This document shows, in pieces, positions 1 through 9,254 of a stretch of DNA of 64,000 bases. Source of the DNA: CAYJPV01 sp964372095 (GTDB lineage Bacteria; Acidobacteriota; Vicinamibacteria; Vicinamibacterales; JAKQTR01); assembly GCA_964372095.1 (NCBI GenBank), contig CAYJPV010000007.1, forward strand, positions 62,001 to 126,000, in the 5' to 3' direction. Under the pieces are notes generated by a model that saw nothing but the letters and a program-made list of their open reading frames with translations, ran no database searches and had not been told where the DNA came from. Each line of letters begins with the position of its first letter. Position 1 is the first letter of the stretch. A program made the translations under genes and the position numbers.

Positions 1-750
1 CACGTGAAGCGACACGGCCTGGGGCCAGCGCATGCCCATCGTCGTGGCCGCTTCGACGGCCATCCGGAACACGCGATCGAGCCCGCGGCTGGCCGACGCA
101 TTCAGGGCCATCCAGATCGCGCGCTGATCCCGGGGCAGACGGGCGCCGCGCTCAATCAAGAAGTCGAGGATCTCCGGGCGTCCGAACGCCACCGTGCCGG
201 CCAGGATGTTCTCGCCGCTCGGTGGCGTCGCGTTGACGTCCGCCCCCGCGGCCACGAGCAGGCGCACCGTCTCGAGGTCGTGCCCGAATCCGCACGCGAG
301 CGCCAGGGGCGTGCGGCCCATCGACTCGACGGCGATGAGGCTCCCGCCTGCCTTCAGGAGCGCCGCCGTCGTCGCGGGTTCTCCGACGAACGCCGCGTGG
401 TGCAGGGCGGTGTAGCGGTTCGCGTCCGCAGCGTGAACATCCGCGCGAGCCTCGAGGAGCCAGGCCGCTGCGGCGGGGTGTTTCTCGCGAGCCGCGTGCA
501 TCAGGGGCGTCATCCCGTTGGCGTCACGGGCATTGAGCCGCGAGGCGTCAGCCCTCACGAGCGCCTGCAGAGTCGCGACGTCTCCCGCCCGCGCGGCCGC
601 GTGGATGTCAGACTCCGCCGGCGCCCGCGTCTGCAGGCTCGCCGCGGGCGTTCCCGGTCCGCCAACCGCGACCACGGGCACCGTCAGGGCCACGATCACA
701 GCCAGAATCCTCACGATGGTCAGGGATCCAACATAGACAGCACGGATCAT
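1..750 (-). CDS. Ankyrin-repeat protein, exported, 3' end beyond the window
   Basis: The reverse strand is open from an ATG at 750 to the left edge (250 codons), so the C-terminus is missing. A GGAG lies 8 bases before the ATG. Residues 1-25 form a basic then hydrophobic stretch (about VRILAVIVALTVPVVAV) that looks like a signal peptide. From about residue 35 there are repeated ankyrin helices: DIHAAARAGDVATLQALV, then NARDANGMTPLMHAAR, then DANRYTALHHAAFVG, then MGRTPLALACGFGHDLETVR with VAAGADVNA. Ankyrin repeats bind proteins; no catalytic domain is seen. Secretion would place it in the periplasm or outside. No partner is apparent from the neighbourhood. Confidence 0.85.
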   Translation of the reverse strand, partial: MIRAVYVGSLTIVRILAVIVALTVPVVAVGGPGTPAASLQTRAPAESDIHAAARAGDVATLQALVRADASRLNARDANGMTPLMHAAREKHPAAAAWLLEARADVHAADANRYTALHHAAFVGEPATTAALLKAGGSLIAVESMGRTPLALACGFGHDLETVRLLVAAGADVNATPPSGENILAGTVAFGRPEILDFLIERGARLPRDQRAIWMALNASASRGLDRVFRMAVEAATTMGMRWPQAVSLHV

Positions 751-855
751 CGGCAGCACTCCGTCGGACGGCCGGGGTATGCGGCAGGCACACCACCGCA
801 CGCCAGACATGCAGTCTGGAGTGTAGACGCCCAGGACCCTGCCGGCACTTCGATC

Positions 856-936
856 CTGCTCCCGAAGGAAAACCGAACAACGGCACCTGCTCGCAACGGA
901 GCGCGGTGGTCGGGCTGACACGCATGGTGCGCCAGG
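856..936 (-). pseudogene. Decayed 3' tail of an ADOP permease
   Basis: On the reverse strand this reads AWRTMRVSPTTALRCEQ, matching the C-terminus AWRAMRVSPITALHYE-stop of the permease ending at 9255. The similarity continues past that gene's stop codon: the stretch to about 9223 and the stretch to 856 both end with a CGGGAGCAG-like string. The TAG stop of the intact gene corresponds to CAG here. No other part of a permease is present, so this is a leftover of a duplicated or deleted copy. The match was found by eye; no alignment was run. Confidence 0.6.
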
Positions 937-1020
937 TTTTCGTCCTGCGGTGACACGGTCCGTCCTGATGGTGGGAGTGGACGCCCGCTGGCGAAGACCA
1001 GCGGCCACGCACGTCTGTCA

Positions 1021-1071
1021 TGTTGACATTCAACAGGTCTATTTCTATGATTATGTTGAATACCAACAGGT
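1021..1071 (+). promoter_or_regulatory. Promoter with twin PadR-type operators
   Basis: A textbook sigma-70-like promoter is visible: TTGACA at 1023-1028, a 17-base spacer and TATGAT at 1046-1051. Two related dyads flank it. The first, TGTTGACATTCAACA at 1021-1035, is perfect (6-3-6) and covers the -35 box. The second, TGTTGAATACCAACA at 1054-1068, is imperfect and covers the expected start of transcription. Both are followed by GGT, and their centres are 33 bases apart, about three helical turns. This arrangement suggests autorepression by the PadR protein encoded 56 bases downstream. The operator role is inferred. Confidence 0.75.
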
Positions 1072-1126
1072 ATAGCGTTCGGTACGGCCGGCCTGACGCC
1101 AGCCGTTCACACACCGGGGGAAGTTC

Positions 1127-1465
1127 ATGGCTGACAAGTCCGACATGCTCCAGGGCACGCTCGATCTGATGGTGCTGAAGACGCTCGACGCGATGGGACC
1201 GCTGCATGGCTACGGACTTGCCCGCCGCATCGAACAGGTGGCCGAGCAGGCGCTATCGGTCAATCAGGGCACGCTCTATCCGGCGCTGGTGAGGCTGGAA
1301 CAGCGGGGCTGGATCAGGTCGGCCTGGGGCGTCTCTGACAGCGGGCGTCGGGCGCGCTTCTACAGCATCACGCCGGCGGGTCGCCGGCAGCTGTCCGCCG
1401 AAACGGAGAGCTGGCTGAAGACCAGCACCATCATGGCGCGTTTTCTTGAGGTGGATCGAACATGA
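1127..1465 (+). CDS. PadR family transcriptional regulator
   Basis: The 112-residue protein is a single PadR winged-helix domain with typical landmarks: DMLQGTLDLMVLKTL, GPLHGYGLARRI, NQGTLYPALVRLEQRGWI and RRARFYSITPAGRRQL. PadR proteins are dimeric DNA-binding repressors. In Acidobacteriota a small PadR is commonly encoded directly before an ADOP permease, as here. A GGGGGAAG ribosome site precedes the ATG. The stop codon overlaps the next gene's ATG in an ATGA, so the two are translationally coupled. Regulation is probably autogenous through the two dyads at 1021-1068. The ligand is unknown. Confidence 0.93.
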   Translation: MADKSDMLQGTLDLMVLKTLDAMGPLHGYGLARRIEQVAEQALSVNQGTLYPALVRLEQRGWIRSAWGVSDSGRRARFYSITPAGRRQLSAETESWLKTSTIMARFLEVDRT

Positions 1466-4083
1466 TGGGGATCAGGCTCGCCCTGGCGAAACTGCGGGCA
1501 TTCCTGCATCAGAGCCGCGACGACGCGGAACTCGCGCAGGAGCTTGCGACCCACCTGGATCTGCTGGCCGAGGATCTGGTGCGCGAAGAGGGGTTGGGCC
1601 CGCAGGAGGCGCGCCGGCAGGCACGGCTCCGCCTCGGCGGGACGGCGCAGGTCATTCAGGTCACGCGAGACCAGCGGGGTCTCCTCTGGGTCGAGAACCT
1701 GATGCGGGACGTGCGGCTGGCCGTTCGGTCGCTGAGGCGGAACCCGCTGTTTTCCGTGACGGCGATCCTGAGCCTTGCCGTTGGCGTCGCGGCCAACACG
1801 GTCGGGTTCGGGTTCCTCTACGGCTACCTGATCCGCCCGCTTCCGTACCCCGATGGGTCGAGACTCGTGAGCGTGCTCTCGAGGGCACCGTCACGGGGCA
1901 TGGACCGCTGGGGCGTCACGCTCCAGGAGTTCGGAAGCCTTCAGGCGGGCACGCGCTCGTTCGAGGGTGTCGCGGCGGCGTCGGTCACATCGGTTGACCT
2001 AGTCGGCGGCGACGAACCCAGACGGCTGATGACCAGCGTCGTGTCCCCGAACTTCTTTCAACTGCTCGGCATCCGTCCACTGGTGGGCCGCGTCTTCGAC
2101 GCCGGCGACGGACTGGAGTCGGCGAGCCCGGTGGTGCTGCTCAGCGAACGGCTGTGGCGTTCCACCTTCGGTGCGGACGCGGGAATCGTCGGCCGGGGGG
2201 TCACCCTTGGTGGCCGGCCCTGTACTGTCGTCGGAGTGCTCCCTGCCGCCCCTGCGTTTCACCCGTGGGCCGAACTCACGCTGCCAATCGGTCCTGACGA
2301 ACGCGCTGAGACCCAGGATCGGCGGTACAGACTCGTTGCGCATCTGGCGCCGGGAACGAGCATCGAGCAGGCGAACCGCAACCTCGAGGTGCTGAGCGCG
2401 TCGCTCGCGAAGGCCTATCCGGCCGGCAACGAAGGTGTCCAGCTGTTCGCCGAGGATCTCCGGACCGATCTGCTCGACGAGAACCGGGAGCCGGTGCTCA
2501 TCCTCTACGGCGTAGTCTGTCTCATCCTGTTCCTGGCCTGCGCCAACGTCGCCACGCTTCTGGTGATGCGCAGCGCGTCGCGGTCGGGCGAGTTCGCCAT
2601 TCGAGCCAGCCTTGGCGCCGGGCGGCTCCAGATCATCCGACAGGTCCTGGTCGAGCACGCTCTCGTCACTCTTGCCGGAGCCACGCTGGGCGCGGCCGCG
2701 GGACTGTGGGCTCGCGATCTGCTTCCGGCGGCCGTGGTGCCCGCAGCCGGCAGCTTCCAGTTTGACCTCGATGGACCCGGCGTCGCGCTGCTCGGTAGCG
2801 TGGTGCTGGCGTCCGCGTTCGTCTTTGGCGCGCTCTCGGCCTGGTCCGTGACGCGCCAGGCGTTCAGCGGTCCCCGCGACACATCCGTCGGCCCAGACCG
2901 GGCACGCATTCGCCAGGGCCTCGCCGTCTTCGAAGTGGCCGTCGCGGTGTTCGTCCTGGTGGGCACGGGACTGATGTTGAAGGGCGCCCTGCGAGTGGCG
3001 TCGCAGCCGCCGGGCTTCGAATCCCGGAACATCCTCACGATGGAGATCAACCTGCCGCCGGGCGAACGTTACGAGGAGCCTGCGCGGGCGGTCCGGTTCT
3101 TCCGAGATCTGACCGAGCGCATTCGCCAGCTCCCCCAGGTCGAGCGTGTCTCGGCTGGCAACCCGCTCCCGTACGTTGGCTGGAACGTGGCGTACGAGGC
3201 CGAGCAGAGCGCCCCGGTGCCGGCTGAACAGCGCCCGCGGGCGATGGATGCCATCGTCATGCCCGGGTATTTCCCGACGCTGAGGATCCCGTTGCTCGAG
3301 GGGCGCGACTTCTCCGAGCGTGACGGGGATCCGACCAGCTCTCCGGTCATCGTGGTCAGCCAGGCCTTCGCCCGTGCGACGTGGCCTGGCGAGAGCGCCC
3401 TCGGACGGCGCGTCCGGCTGTTCCGTCGGGGGAGCGGCGACCCGCCGTGGCGCGAAGTCGTCGGAGTGGTGGGGGACACCCGTGCGTCCACCTTCGCTCC
3501 CGAACGCGGGTGGGTTTATCTGCCGCAGGGCCAGCCGGCCTTCACGGAACTCGTCCTCGTCATCCGGTTCACGGGCGACCCGGCTGCCGTTGTCCGCGAC
3601 GTCCGGCAACTGGTGTGGGAGGTGGAGCCGGCCCTGCCGCTGCACTGGAACCGCCTGCTCTCGGATCTCGTAGCCGAGCGCTACTGGCAGCCTCGCGTCT
3701 ACTCCATGCTGGCCTTCGTGTTCTCGGCGCTCGCCCTTGCGGTGGCCCTGGTTGGGGTCTACGCCGTGGTGGCCTACGCCAGCGCCAGACGCACCCGTGA
3801 GTTCGGCGTCCGGCTGGCCATCGGTTCGCCCCCTTCGCACGTGTGGCGGCTCGTGCTGCAACAGGGCCTGCGCCTCGCTGTCGCGGGGACGGCGCTCGGC
3901 ATGCTCGCCGCATTGGGCCTAATGCGCCTGGCCGCGACGGTGTTTTTCGGTGTCAGTCCGACGGACGCCTTGGTCTACGCCGTCTGCGGTACGATAGCGG
4001 TCGCGGTCGTCCTGCTGGCGAGCGCCGCGCCCGCATTCCGGGCCTCCCGCATCGACCCAGTGACTGTGTTGCGGTGTGAGTAA
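1462..4083 (+). CDS. ADOP-type permease (MacB/FtsX duplicated orphan permease) with prefix domain
   Basis: This 873-residue membrane protein has two tandem MacB_PCD plus FtsX units. Residues 1-85 are the soluble permease prefix (ELATHLDLLAEDLVREEG, EARRQARLRLGG). A first membrane helix lies near 95-120, a periplasmic core at about 120-310, and an FtsX domain at about 335-455 (ANVATLLVMRSASRSGEFAI). The second half repeats the plan and ends SRIDPVTVLRCE. The family resembles MacB and LolCE permeases but has two permease units in one chain and no ATPase; none is encoded in this window. It is coupled to the PadR gene by an ATGA overlap. Substrate unknown. Confidence 0.9.
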   Translation: MMGIRLALAKLRAFLHQSRDDAELAQELATHLDLLAEDLVREEGLGPQEARRQARLRLGGTAQVIQVTRDQRGLLWVENLMRDVRLAVRSLRRNPLFSVTAILSLAVGVAANTVGFGFLYGYLIRPLPYPDGSRLVSVLSRAPSRGMDRWGVTLQEFGSLQAGTRSFEGVAAASVTSVDLVGGDEPRRLMTSVVSPNFFQLLGIRPLVGRVFDAGDGLESASPVVLLSERLWRSTFGADAGIVGRGVTLGGRPCTVVGVLPAAPAFHPWAELTLPIGPDERAETQDRRYRLVAHLAPGTSIEQANRNLEVLSASLAKAYPAGNEGVQLFAEDLRTDLLDENREPVLILYGVVCLILFLACANVATLLVMRSASRSGEFAIRASLGAGRLQIIRQVLVEHALVTLAGATLGAAAGLWARDLLPAAVVPAAGSFQFDLDGPGVALLGSVVLASAFVFGALSAWSVTRQAFSGPRDTSVGPDRARIRQGLAVFEVAVAVFVLVGTGLMLKGALRVASQPPGFESRNILTMEINLPPGERYEEPARAVRFFRDLTERIRQLPQVERVSAGNPLPYVGWNVAYEAEQSAPVPAEQRPRAMDAIVMPGYFPTLRIPLLEGRDFSERDGDPTSSPVIVVSQAFARATWPGESALGRRVRLFRRGSGDPPWREVVGVVGDTRASTFAPERGWVYLPQGQPAFTELVLVIRFTGDPAAVVRDVRQLVWEVEPALPLHWNRLLSDLVAERYWQPRVYSMLAFVFSALALAVALVGVYAVVAYASARRTREFGVRLAIGSPPSHVWRLVLQQGLRLAVAGTALGMLAALGLMRLAATVFFGVSPTDALVYAVCGTIAVAVVLLASAAPAFRASRIDPVTVLRCE

Positions 4084-4098
4084 CGCGGGGGACATCGA

Positions 4099-4133
4099 GT
4101 CAGGCCGTTCGACCGGCACACGGACGGCCTGAC
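4099..4133 (+). terminator. Hairpin between two permease genes
   Basis: GTCAGGCCGT at 4099-4108 pairs perfectly with ACGGCCTGAC at 4124-4133 across a 15-base loop. It begins 15 bases after the upstream permease stop. No T-run follows, so it may attenuate readthrough or stabilise the upstream message rather than act as a full terminator. Confidence 0.4.
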
Positions 4134-4164
4134 GATCCGTCCCTGTGTGTGAGGAGATGCTCCA

Positions 4165-6600
4165 ATGGCGGGACCGGCTGGATCCGGACTGGCGCTGCTG
4201 TCGCAGGATGTGCGCTACGCGCTGAGGACGCTGCGCAAGACGCCCGCGTTTTCCATGGTGGCCGTCCTGATCGTGGCGCTCGGGATCGCCGCCAACACGG
4301 TCGTGTTCAGCGTCGTGAACGCGGGGCTGATTCGGCCGCTTCCGTTTCCGGAACCGGACCGCCTCATGCAGGTGGCCGAACGCAACGAGAAGCTCGACAT
4401 CCCGTACCTCGTGGCGTCTCCGCTGAACTACCTGTCGTGGAAAGAGCAGACTCGGACCTTCAGCCAGCTGGGGGCATTCGGGTCTGCCACCTATGCGGTG
4501 ACGGGCCGGGGCGAGCCGGAACAGGTGAGCGGTGGCCCGATCAGTCCGTCTCTGGTCCCGCTGCTCGGCCTACGCCCGGTGGCCGGGCGCAGTTTTCGTG
4601 AAGGCGAAGACCAGCCCGGGGCTGCGCCGGTCGCCATGATCAGCGAGGCACTGTGGAGGCGGCGTTTCCCCGGCGGCGACTCCGTCGTCGATCGGCCGCT
4701 GGAGGTGAATGGGACGGTGTACACCCTGGTGGGGGTGATGGGCCCCGCGTTGAAGCAGTTGACCGGGGGAGACCTCTGGGTGCCGATGGTCATCGACCCC
4801 ACCCGCGAGAACCGCCTGGCCCACTACATCAACGTCGTCGGCCGCCTCAATCCGGGTGTCTCGATAGAGACGGCACAGGCCGAAATGGACCTCATCAGCC
4901 GCCGGGTCGCCGAGCAGTATCCCGACGTGCGGGACTGGACGATTCGGCTGCGCAGTTTCCCGGACTGGCTGATCAGCGACCAGCTGCGCACGGCGCTGCT
5001 GGTGCTGCAAGGCGCCGTCGTGCTGGTCTTGCTGGTGGTGTGCGCGAACGTGGCCAACCTCCTGCTCGCGCGCACCGCCGGGCGACAGAAAGAACTCGCC
5101 ATCCGCACCGCGATGGGCGCCAGCCGGTTGCGGATCGCCGGACAGGTGCTCACTGAAGGCGTCGTGTTGTCGCTGGCCGGCGGCGCGGCGGGTCTGCTGC
5201 TGTCGGTCTGGGCGGTCCACCTGTTCAACGCCATGCCCACGAGCCAGCAGCCGGTCACCGACGTGCGCGTGGACGCGATGGTGCTGTGGTTCACCCTGGG
5301 AGCGTCGTTGGTTGCCGGCGTGGTGTTCGGTCTGGCGCCCGCGTGGCAGAGCACGCGTGCGGATGTGGCCGGTGTCCTCAAACTGGCGGTCAGATCCTCG
5401 CGGAGCCAGCCGCGGCCTCGATTGAGGAACGGCCAGGCAGCCGCACAACTCGCGCTCGCAACCGTGCTGGTCGTCGGAGCCGCACTGATGGTGCAGAGCC
5501 TGCAGCGCCTGCAACAGGTCCCGCTCGGCTACGATCCCGCTGACACCTTGACGTTCAGGCTCTCGTTACCGGCGACCAAGTACCCCGGGCACACGAGGGC
5601 GTGGGCGTTCTACCAGGAACTGCTGGCATCCCTGGAGAGCCTCCCTGGCGTGAAGAGCGCCGCGATATCCAGCGCCCTCCCGTTTGGCGGCGGACTCTAC
5701 ACGCTCACCGTCGTCACCACGCCAAGCCGATCGGTGCTGCCGCCCGAAACGGCCCTCACCTTCGACTGGCGCGTGGTGAGCCCCGGATTCTTCCGCACGC
5801 TCGGTATTCCGCTGCTCCAGGGGCGGGACTTCGCCGAAGGGGATTCACCCGAGTCCACCCCCGTCATGGTGGTGAGTCGCGCGCTGGCCACCAAGCTGTG
5901 GGGAGAAGACGACCCGATCGGGAAGGTGATCCACCTGGTGCACGCCCGGGGCCCCATGAAGCCCGACTACACGGTCATTGGCGTGGTGGGCGACGTGCGC
6001 GGTGTCAGCCTCAACGACGAACGGCCGACGATGTACTACTCCAGTTCGTTCCGCCTCACGCCGGCGATGGAGGTGGCGGTGCGGGTCGGCGGCGATCCGG
6101 CAGTCCTGCTCCCGGCGGTCCGGCAGCGGATTCGCGCCATGGACCCCGAACTGCCGCTCGCGGCGGTGCAGACGCTCGAACAGGGACGCTCCTCGAGCGC
6201 TGCGCAACCGCGGTTCAACGCGGTACTGCTGATGGCGTTCGCCGGCGTGGCGCTCCTCATCGCAGCCATCGGGATCTACGGGGCCCTGGCGTACTCCGTG
6301 AGCCTCCGGACGCACGAGATCGGCGTGCGCATGGCGCTGGGCGCCGAGCCCGCACGGGTGATGCGGCAGGTTGTTGGAGAGGGAATGGCCGTGGGAGCCA
6401 TCGGCACGCTCGCCGGCCTGGGGGTCGCCGTCGCGGCGAGCCGGGTGCTGGCCAGCCTGTTGTTCGGGATCGAGGTACGGGACCCGCTGACGTTCGGTGC
6501 CACAGCGGTCGCGCTGGCCGTGGTGTCGCTCGCGGCCTGCGCGGCGCCCGCATGGCGGGCGTCGCGGGTCGATCCGATCGTCGCGCTGCGCGCCGAGTAG
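4165..6600 (+). CDS. ADOP-type permease (MacB/FtsX)
   Basis: An 811-residue duplicated permease without the N-terminal prefix domain. It starts directly with the QDVRYALRTLRKTPAF region that precedes the first membrane helix. The first periplasmic core spans about 45-250, the first FtsX domain about 275-395 (ANVANLLLARTAGRQKELAI), the second core about 440-655 and the last FtsX domain about 690-805. It ends SRVDPIVALRAE. A GAGGAG lies 8-9 bases before the ATG. The gene follows the first permease by 81 bases on the same strand, so they may be co-transcribed unless the hairpin at 4099-4133 intervenes. The transported substrate, if any, cannot be read from the sequence. Confidence 0.9.
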   Translation: MAGPAGSGLALLSQDVRYALRTLRKTPAFSMVAVLIVALGIAANTVVFSVVNAGLIRPLPFPEPDRLMQVAERNEKLDIPYLVASPLNYLSWKEQTRTFSQLGAFGSATYAVTGRGEPEQVSGGPISPSLVPLLGLRPVAGRSFREGEDQPGAAPVAMISEALWRRRFPGGDSVVDRPLEVNGTVYTLVGVMGPALKQLTGGDLWVPMVIDPTRENRLAHYINVVGRLNPGVSIETAQAEMDLISRRVAEQYPDVRDWTIRLRSFPDWLISDQLRTALLVLQGAVVLVLLVVCANVANLLLARTAGRQKELAIRTAMGASRLRIAGQVLTEGVVLSLAGGAAGLLLSVWAVHLFNAMPTSQQPVTDVRVDAMVLWFTLGASLVAGVVFGLAPAWQSTRADVAGVLKLAVRSSRSQPRPRLRNGQAAAQLALATVLVVGAALMVQSLQRLQQVPLGYDPADTLTFRLSLPATKYPGHTRAWAFYQELLASLESLPGVKSAAISSALPFGGGLYTLTVVTTPSRSVLPPETALTFDWRVVSPGFFRTLGIPLLQGRDFAEGDSPESTPVMVVSRALATKLWGEDDPIGKVIHLVHARGPMKPDYTVIGVVGDVRGVSLNDERPTMYYSSSFRLTPAMEVAVRVGGDPAVLLPAVRQRIRAMDPELPLAAVQTLEQGRSSSAAQPRFNAVLLMAFAGVALLIAAIGIYGALAYSVSLRTHEIGVRMALGAEPARVMRQVVGEGMAVGAIGTLAGLGVAVAASRVLASLLFGIEVRDPLTFGATAVALAVVSLAACAAPAWRASRVDPIVALRAE

Positions 6601-6626
6601 AGTCGCGCGACGCAGCGCTCGCGCCA

Positions 6627-6682
6627 GTCGCGGGTTGCGGTCACCGGGCGAAGACATGGCACCGGGGACCTGAACCCGCGAC
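6627..6682. terminator. Inverted repeat between convergent permease genes
   Basis: GTCGCGGGTT at 6627-6636 is the exact reverse complement of AACCCGCGAC at 6673-6682, with 36 bases between. It sits in the 106-base gap between two convergent permease genes, where a bidirectional terminator is expected. There is no T-run on either side and the loop is long, so the function is tentative. Confidence 0.4.
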
Positions 6683-6706
6683 CCGAGGCGGGCCGGCGCT
6701 GCTGCC

Positions 6707-9136
6707 CTACTCCCGTCTGAGCGCGACGATCGGATCGACCGCCGCCGCGCGGCGGGCAGGAACCGCGCTGGCGGCCAGTCCGGCGAACGCCAGCACCACG
6801 ACCGCACAGGCGAAGACGCGCGGGTCGGTGGGTTCCACCTGGAACAGGAAACGCTTCACCGCCGCGCTCGCGTACCACGACACACCCGTGCCCAGCGCGA
6901 GGCCGAGCGCGAGGAGCAGGCCCGCGCGCCTCAGCACCATCCCCACCACGGTGCCGGGCGTCGCGCCGAGCGCCATGCGTACGCCGATTTCGCTCGTGCG
7001 CTCGGCCACCAGGTACGCCAGCACTCCGTAGATGCCGACGACCGAAATGGCGAGCCCCAGCACCCCGAACAGGGCCAGCAGCATCATATAGAACCGTCGC
7101 GGCGCGATCAGCCGGTCCATGTAGCCCTCGAGCGTGAAGATGTCGCCGGCAATCCGCTGGTCCCTGCTCACCGTCCAGATCGCCGCCTTGACGGCCGGAA
7201 GCGTGCGCAGGGGATCGCCGGTGGTCCGCATCACGAGCGTGGCGCCGATGACGGTGGATTGCGCCAGCGGGACGTAGCCCTCCTGCCGGGGCGGGGCTTC
7301 CGGCCCGAAGTCGCGAATGTCGGCCACGATGCCCACCACGACGCGCTCCTGTCCACTGACGGTCAGGCGTTGCCCGAGCGCGTCCTCTCCGGGCCAGTAC
7401 CGGCGCGCCGCGGACTGGTTGATCACGATGACCGGCTGCGAGTCGGCGCGGTCGTCGTCCCCCAGGTAGCGTCCGCGCAGAAGCGGGATGCGCAGCAATT
7501 CCAGGTAGCCGGGCGTGACGGTGCGTCGTTCCATCGAGTCACCACCGCCCGTCAGCTTGCCGCGCCCGGGGAGGGTCACGAACGTATTGCTCCAGGACCC
7601 GGTCAGCGGCAACCCGCCCGAGATGGCCGCAGATCTCTCTACCCCCGGCACACGACTGACGGCGTCCAGCATCTGCCGTGTGTAGGCCTGGCCCTTCGCG
7701 AAGGCCTCATCGATTCTCCCGGGTTCCCACCGCACGCCGACGCTGACAGCCAGCACGCGCCGGTAGTCAAAGCCCGGCTCAACCTGCATCAGCTTCGCGA
7801 AGCTGCCGATGAAGAGGGCGGCGCCGACCACCAGCACGACGGCGAGGGCCACTTCCGCGACCACGAGCGCGCCGCGCAGGCGGTGGCTGCCCGCACTCGC
7901 GGTGGACGAGCGTGTGTGGTCCTTGAGCGAGGTGGAGAGATTCGGCCGTGAGGCGTGCAGCGCCGGAACAAGACCGAACCCGATGCCCGTGACGACGGCG
8001 GCCGCCACGGCGGCGGCGAGGACGCGCAGGTCGATGCCGATGCTCGCCACTCGCGGAAGGCCCGCCGGCAGCCACGGCAGGACCGCATGCACGCCAGCCC
8101 AGGCAAGCAGCACGCCGATCGCCGCGCCGCCCAGCGACAGCACGACGGCCTCGACGAGCAGGCTGCGCACGATCGCCCCGCGCGAGGCGCCAAGCGCCGC
8201 GCGAACCGCGATTTCCGGACCTCGCACGGTCGCCCGCGCCAGCAGGAGGTTGGCCACGTTCGCGCAGGCGATGAGCATGACGAACGCGACGGCGCACAGC
8301 AGCATCACCATCCAGGACCTGACCTCGCCGACCAGATGCTCGTGCAGCGTGACGAGCCGGACGCGCAGACCAGGCGCCCAGGCTGGATACTGCGCGTCGA
8401 GGGCGGCGGCCACCCGGTTCATCTGGTCGGATGCCTGTGCGATGGACACGCCGGGCTTGAGCCGGCCGATGACCGTGTCGTCGAAGTTCCGGCTGTCCTT
8501 GCGCATCCGGTCCTCGTCGCGGAACAGCCGGGGCACGTAGATGTCCGCCGGCCTGGCGCTCGCCACCGGATATCCAAACTCCGCGGGCATCACGCCCACC
8601 ACATCCCACGACTCGTCGTCGAGCATCACCGTCCTGCCGACGACGTCCCGGCTGCCGGCGAACTGCCGCTGCCAGAACGCGTAGCTGAGCAGCGCCACGC
8701 GGTGACGGCCGGTGGTTTCTTCGGCCGTCGTGAATGCACGGCCCAACAGGGGCCTGACACGCAGGACCGCGAAGAACTCGGATGTCGCGCGCACGGCCCG
8801 GACCAACTGCGGATAGCCGTCCCCGTCTCGCAGGCTGAACGACCTGTTCCCGACGGCGGCCAGGCCTTCGAACGCCTGCTGCTGCGCCCGCCAGTCGAGA
8901 TACGTCTGGGGCGTGGTCACCCCGCCGAACAAGGCGGCCTGTCGGGTGTTGTGCTCGAGAACGACCACGAGGCGGTCGTGCTCGTCGAACGGGAGCGCGC
9001 GCAGGACCACCGCATCGACCACGGAGAAGACGGCGGTGCCGGCGCCAATAGCGAGGGCGAGCACAATCAGGGCAACGGCCGTGAATGTCGGCGACCGGCG
9101 GAGGGATCGGATGGCGGTCCTGAGATCGTTACGCAT
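6707..9136 (-). CDS. ADOP-type permease (MacB/FtsX)
   Basis: An 809-residue duplicated permease starting MRNDLRTAIRSLRRSPTF, the usual beginning of the prefix-less form. A longer open frame reaches 9214, but the extra residues are not family-like. It carries two MacB periplasmic cores (about 40-245 and 440-650) and two FtsX domains (about 275-395, with ANVANLLLARATVRGPEIAV, and about 690-800). It ends AAAVDPIVALRRE. It faces the permease at 4165-6600 tail to tail and lies 118 bases downstream of another permease on the same strand. Four permeases in 10 kb imply local duplication. Substrate unknown. Confidence 0.9.
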   Translation of the reverse strand: MRNDLRTAIRSLRRSPTFTAVALIVLALAIGAGTAVFSVVDAVVLRALPFDEHDRLVVVLEHNTRQAALFGGVTTPQTYLDWRAQQQAFEGLAAVGNRSFSLRDGDGYPQLVRAVRATSEFFAVLRVRPLLGRAFTTAEETTGRHRVALLSYAFWQRQFAGSRDVVGRTVMLDDESWDVVGVMPAEFGYPVASARPADIYVPRLFRDEDRMRKDSRNFDDTVIGRLKPGVSIAQASDQMNRVAAALDAQYPAWAPGLRVRLVTLHEHLVGEVRSWMVMLLCAVAFVMLIACANVANLLLARATVRGPEIAVRAALGASRGAIVRSLLVEAVVLSLGGAAIGVLLAWAGVHAVLPWLPAGLPRVASIGIDLRVLAAAVAAAVVTGIGFGLVPALHASRPNLSTSLKDHTRSSTASAGSHRLRGALVVAEVALAVVLVVGAALFIGSFAKLMQVEPGFDYRRVLAVSVGVRWEPGRIDEAFAKGQAYTRQMLDAVSRVPGVERSAAISGGLPLTGSWSNTFVTLPGRGKLTGGGDSMERRTVTPGYLELLRIPLLRGRYLGDDDRADSQPVIVINQSAARRYWPGEDALGQRLTVSGQERVVVGIVADIRDFGPEAPPRQEGYVPLAQSTVIGATLVMRTTGDPLRTLPAVKAAIWTVSRDQRIAGDIFTLEGYMDRLIAPRRFYMMLLALFGVLGLAISVVGIYGVLAYLVAERTSEIGVRMALGATPGTVVGMVLRRAGLLLALGLALGTGVSWYASAAVKRFLFQVEPTDPRVFACAVVVLAFAGLAASAVPARRAAAVDPIVALRRE

Positions 9137-9254
9137 GACGGTTGGACGAGAAGGAACGGGCAGGCGTTTGCCGGCGTGATCCCGTCCTGAACGGTCCGTC
9201 GGCGGTTTCTGCACGCCGGCGACTGCTCCCGAAAGAAGACGCGAACGTCGGCGC

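Larger units (their letters stand above)
751..1126. other. Intergenic region between ankyrin gene and PadR gene
   Basis: This 376-base gap holds two things: a decayed permease tail at 856-936 and a PadR-type promoter and operator at 1021-1071. I see nothing else convincing in it. It is also the 5' flank of the reverse-strand ankyrin gene, for which no clear promoter could be read. Confidence 0.6.

Noticed and set aside
4..918. Forward 304-residue open frame at the left edge
   Set aside because: It is Arg/His-rich antisense of the ankyrin gene; the reverse strand shows clear ankyrin repeats and a signal peptide.
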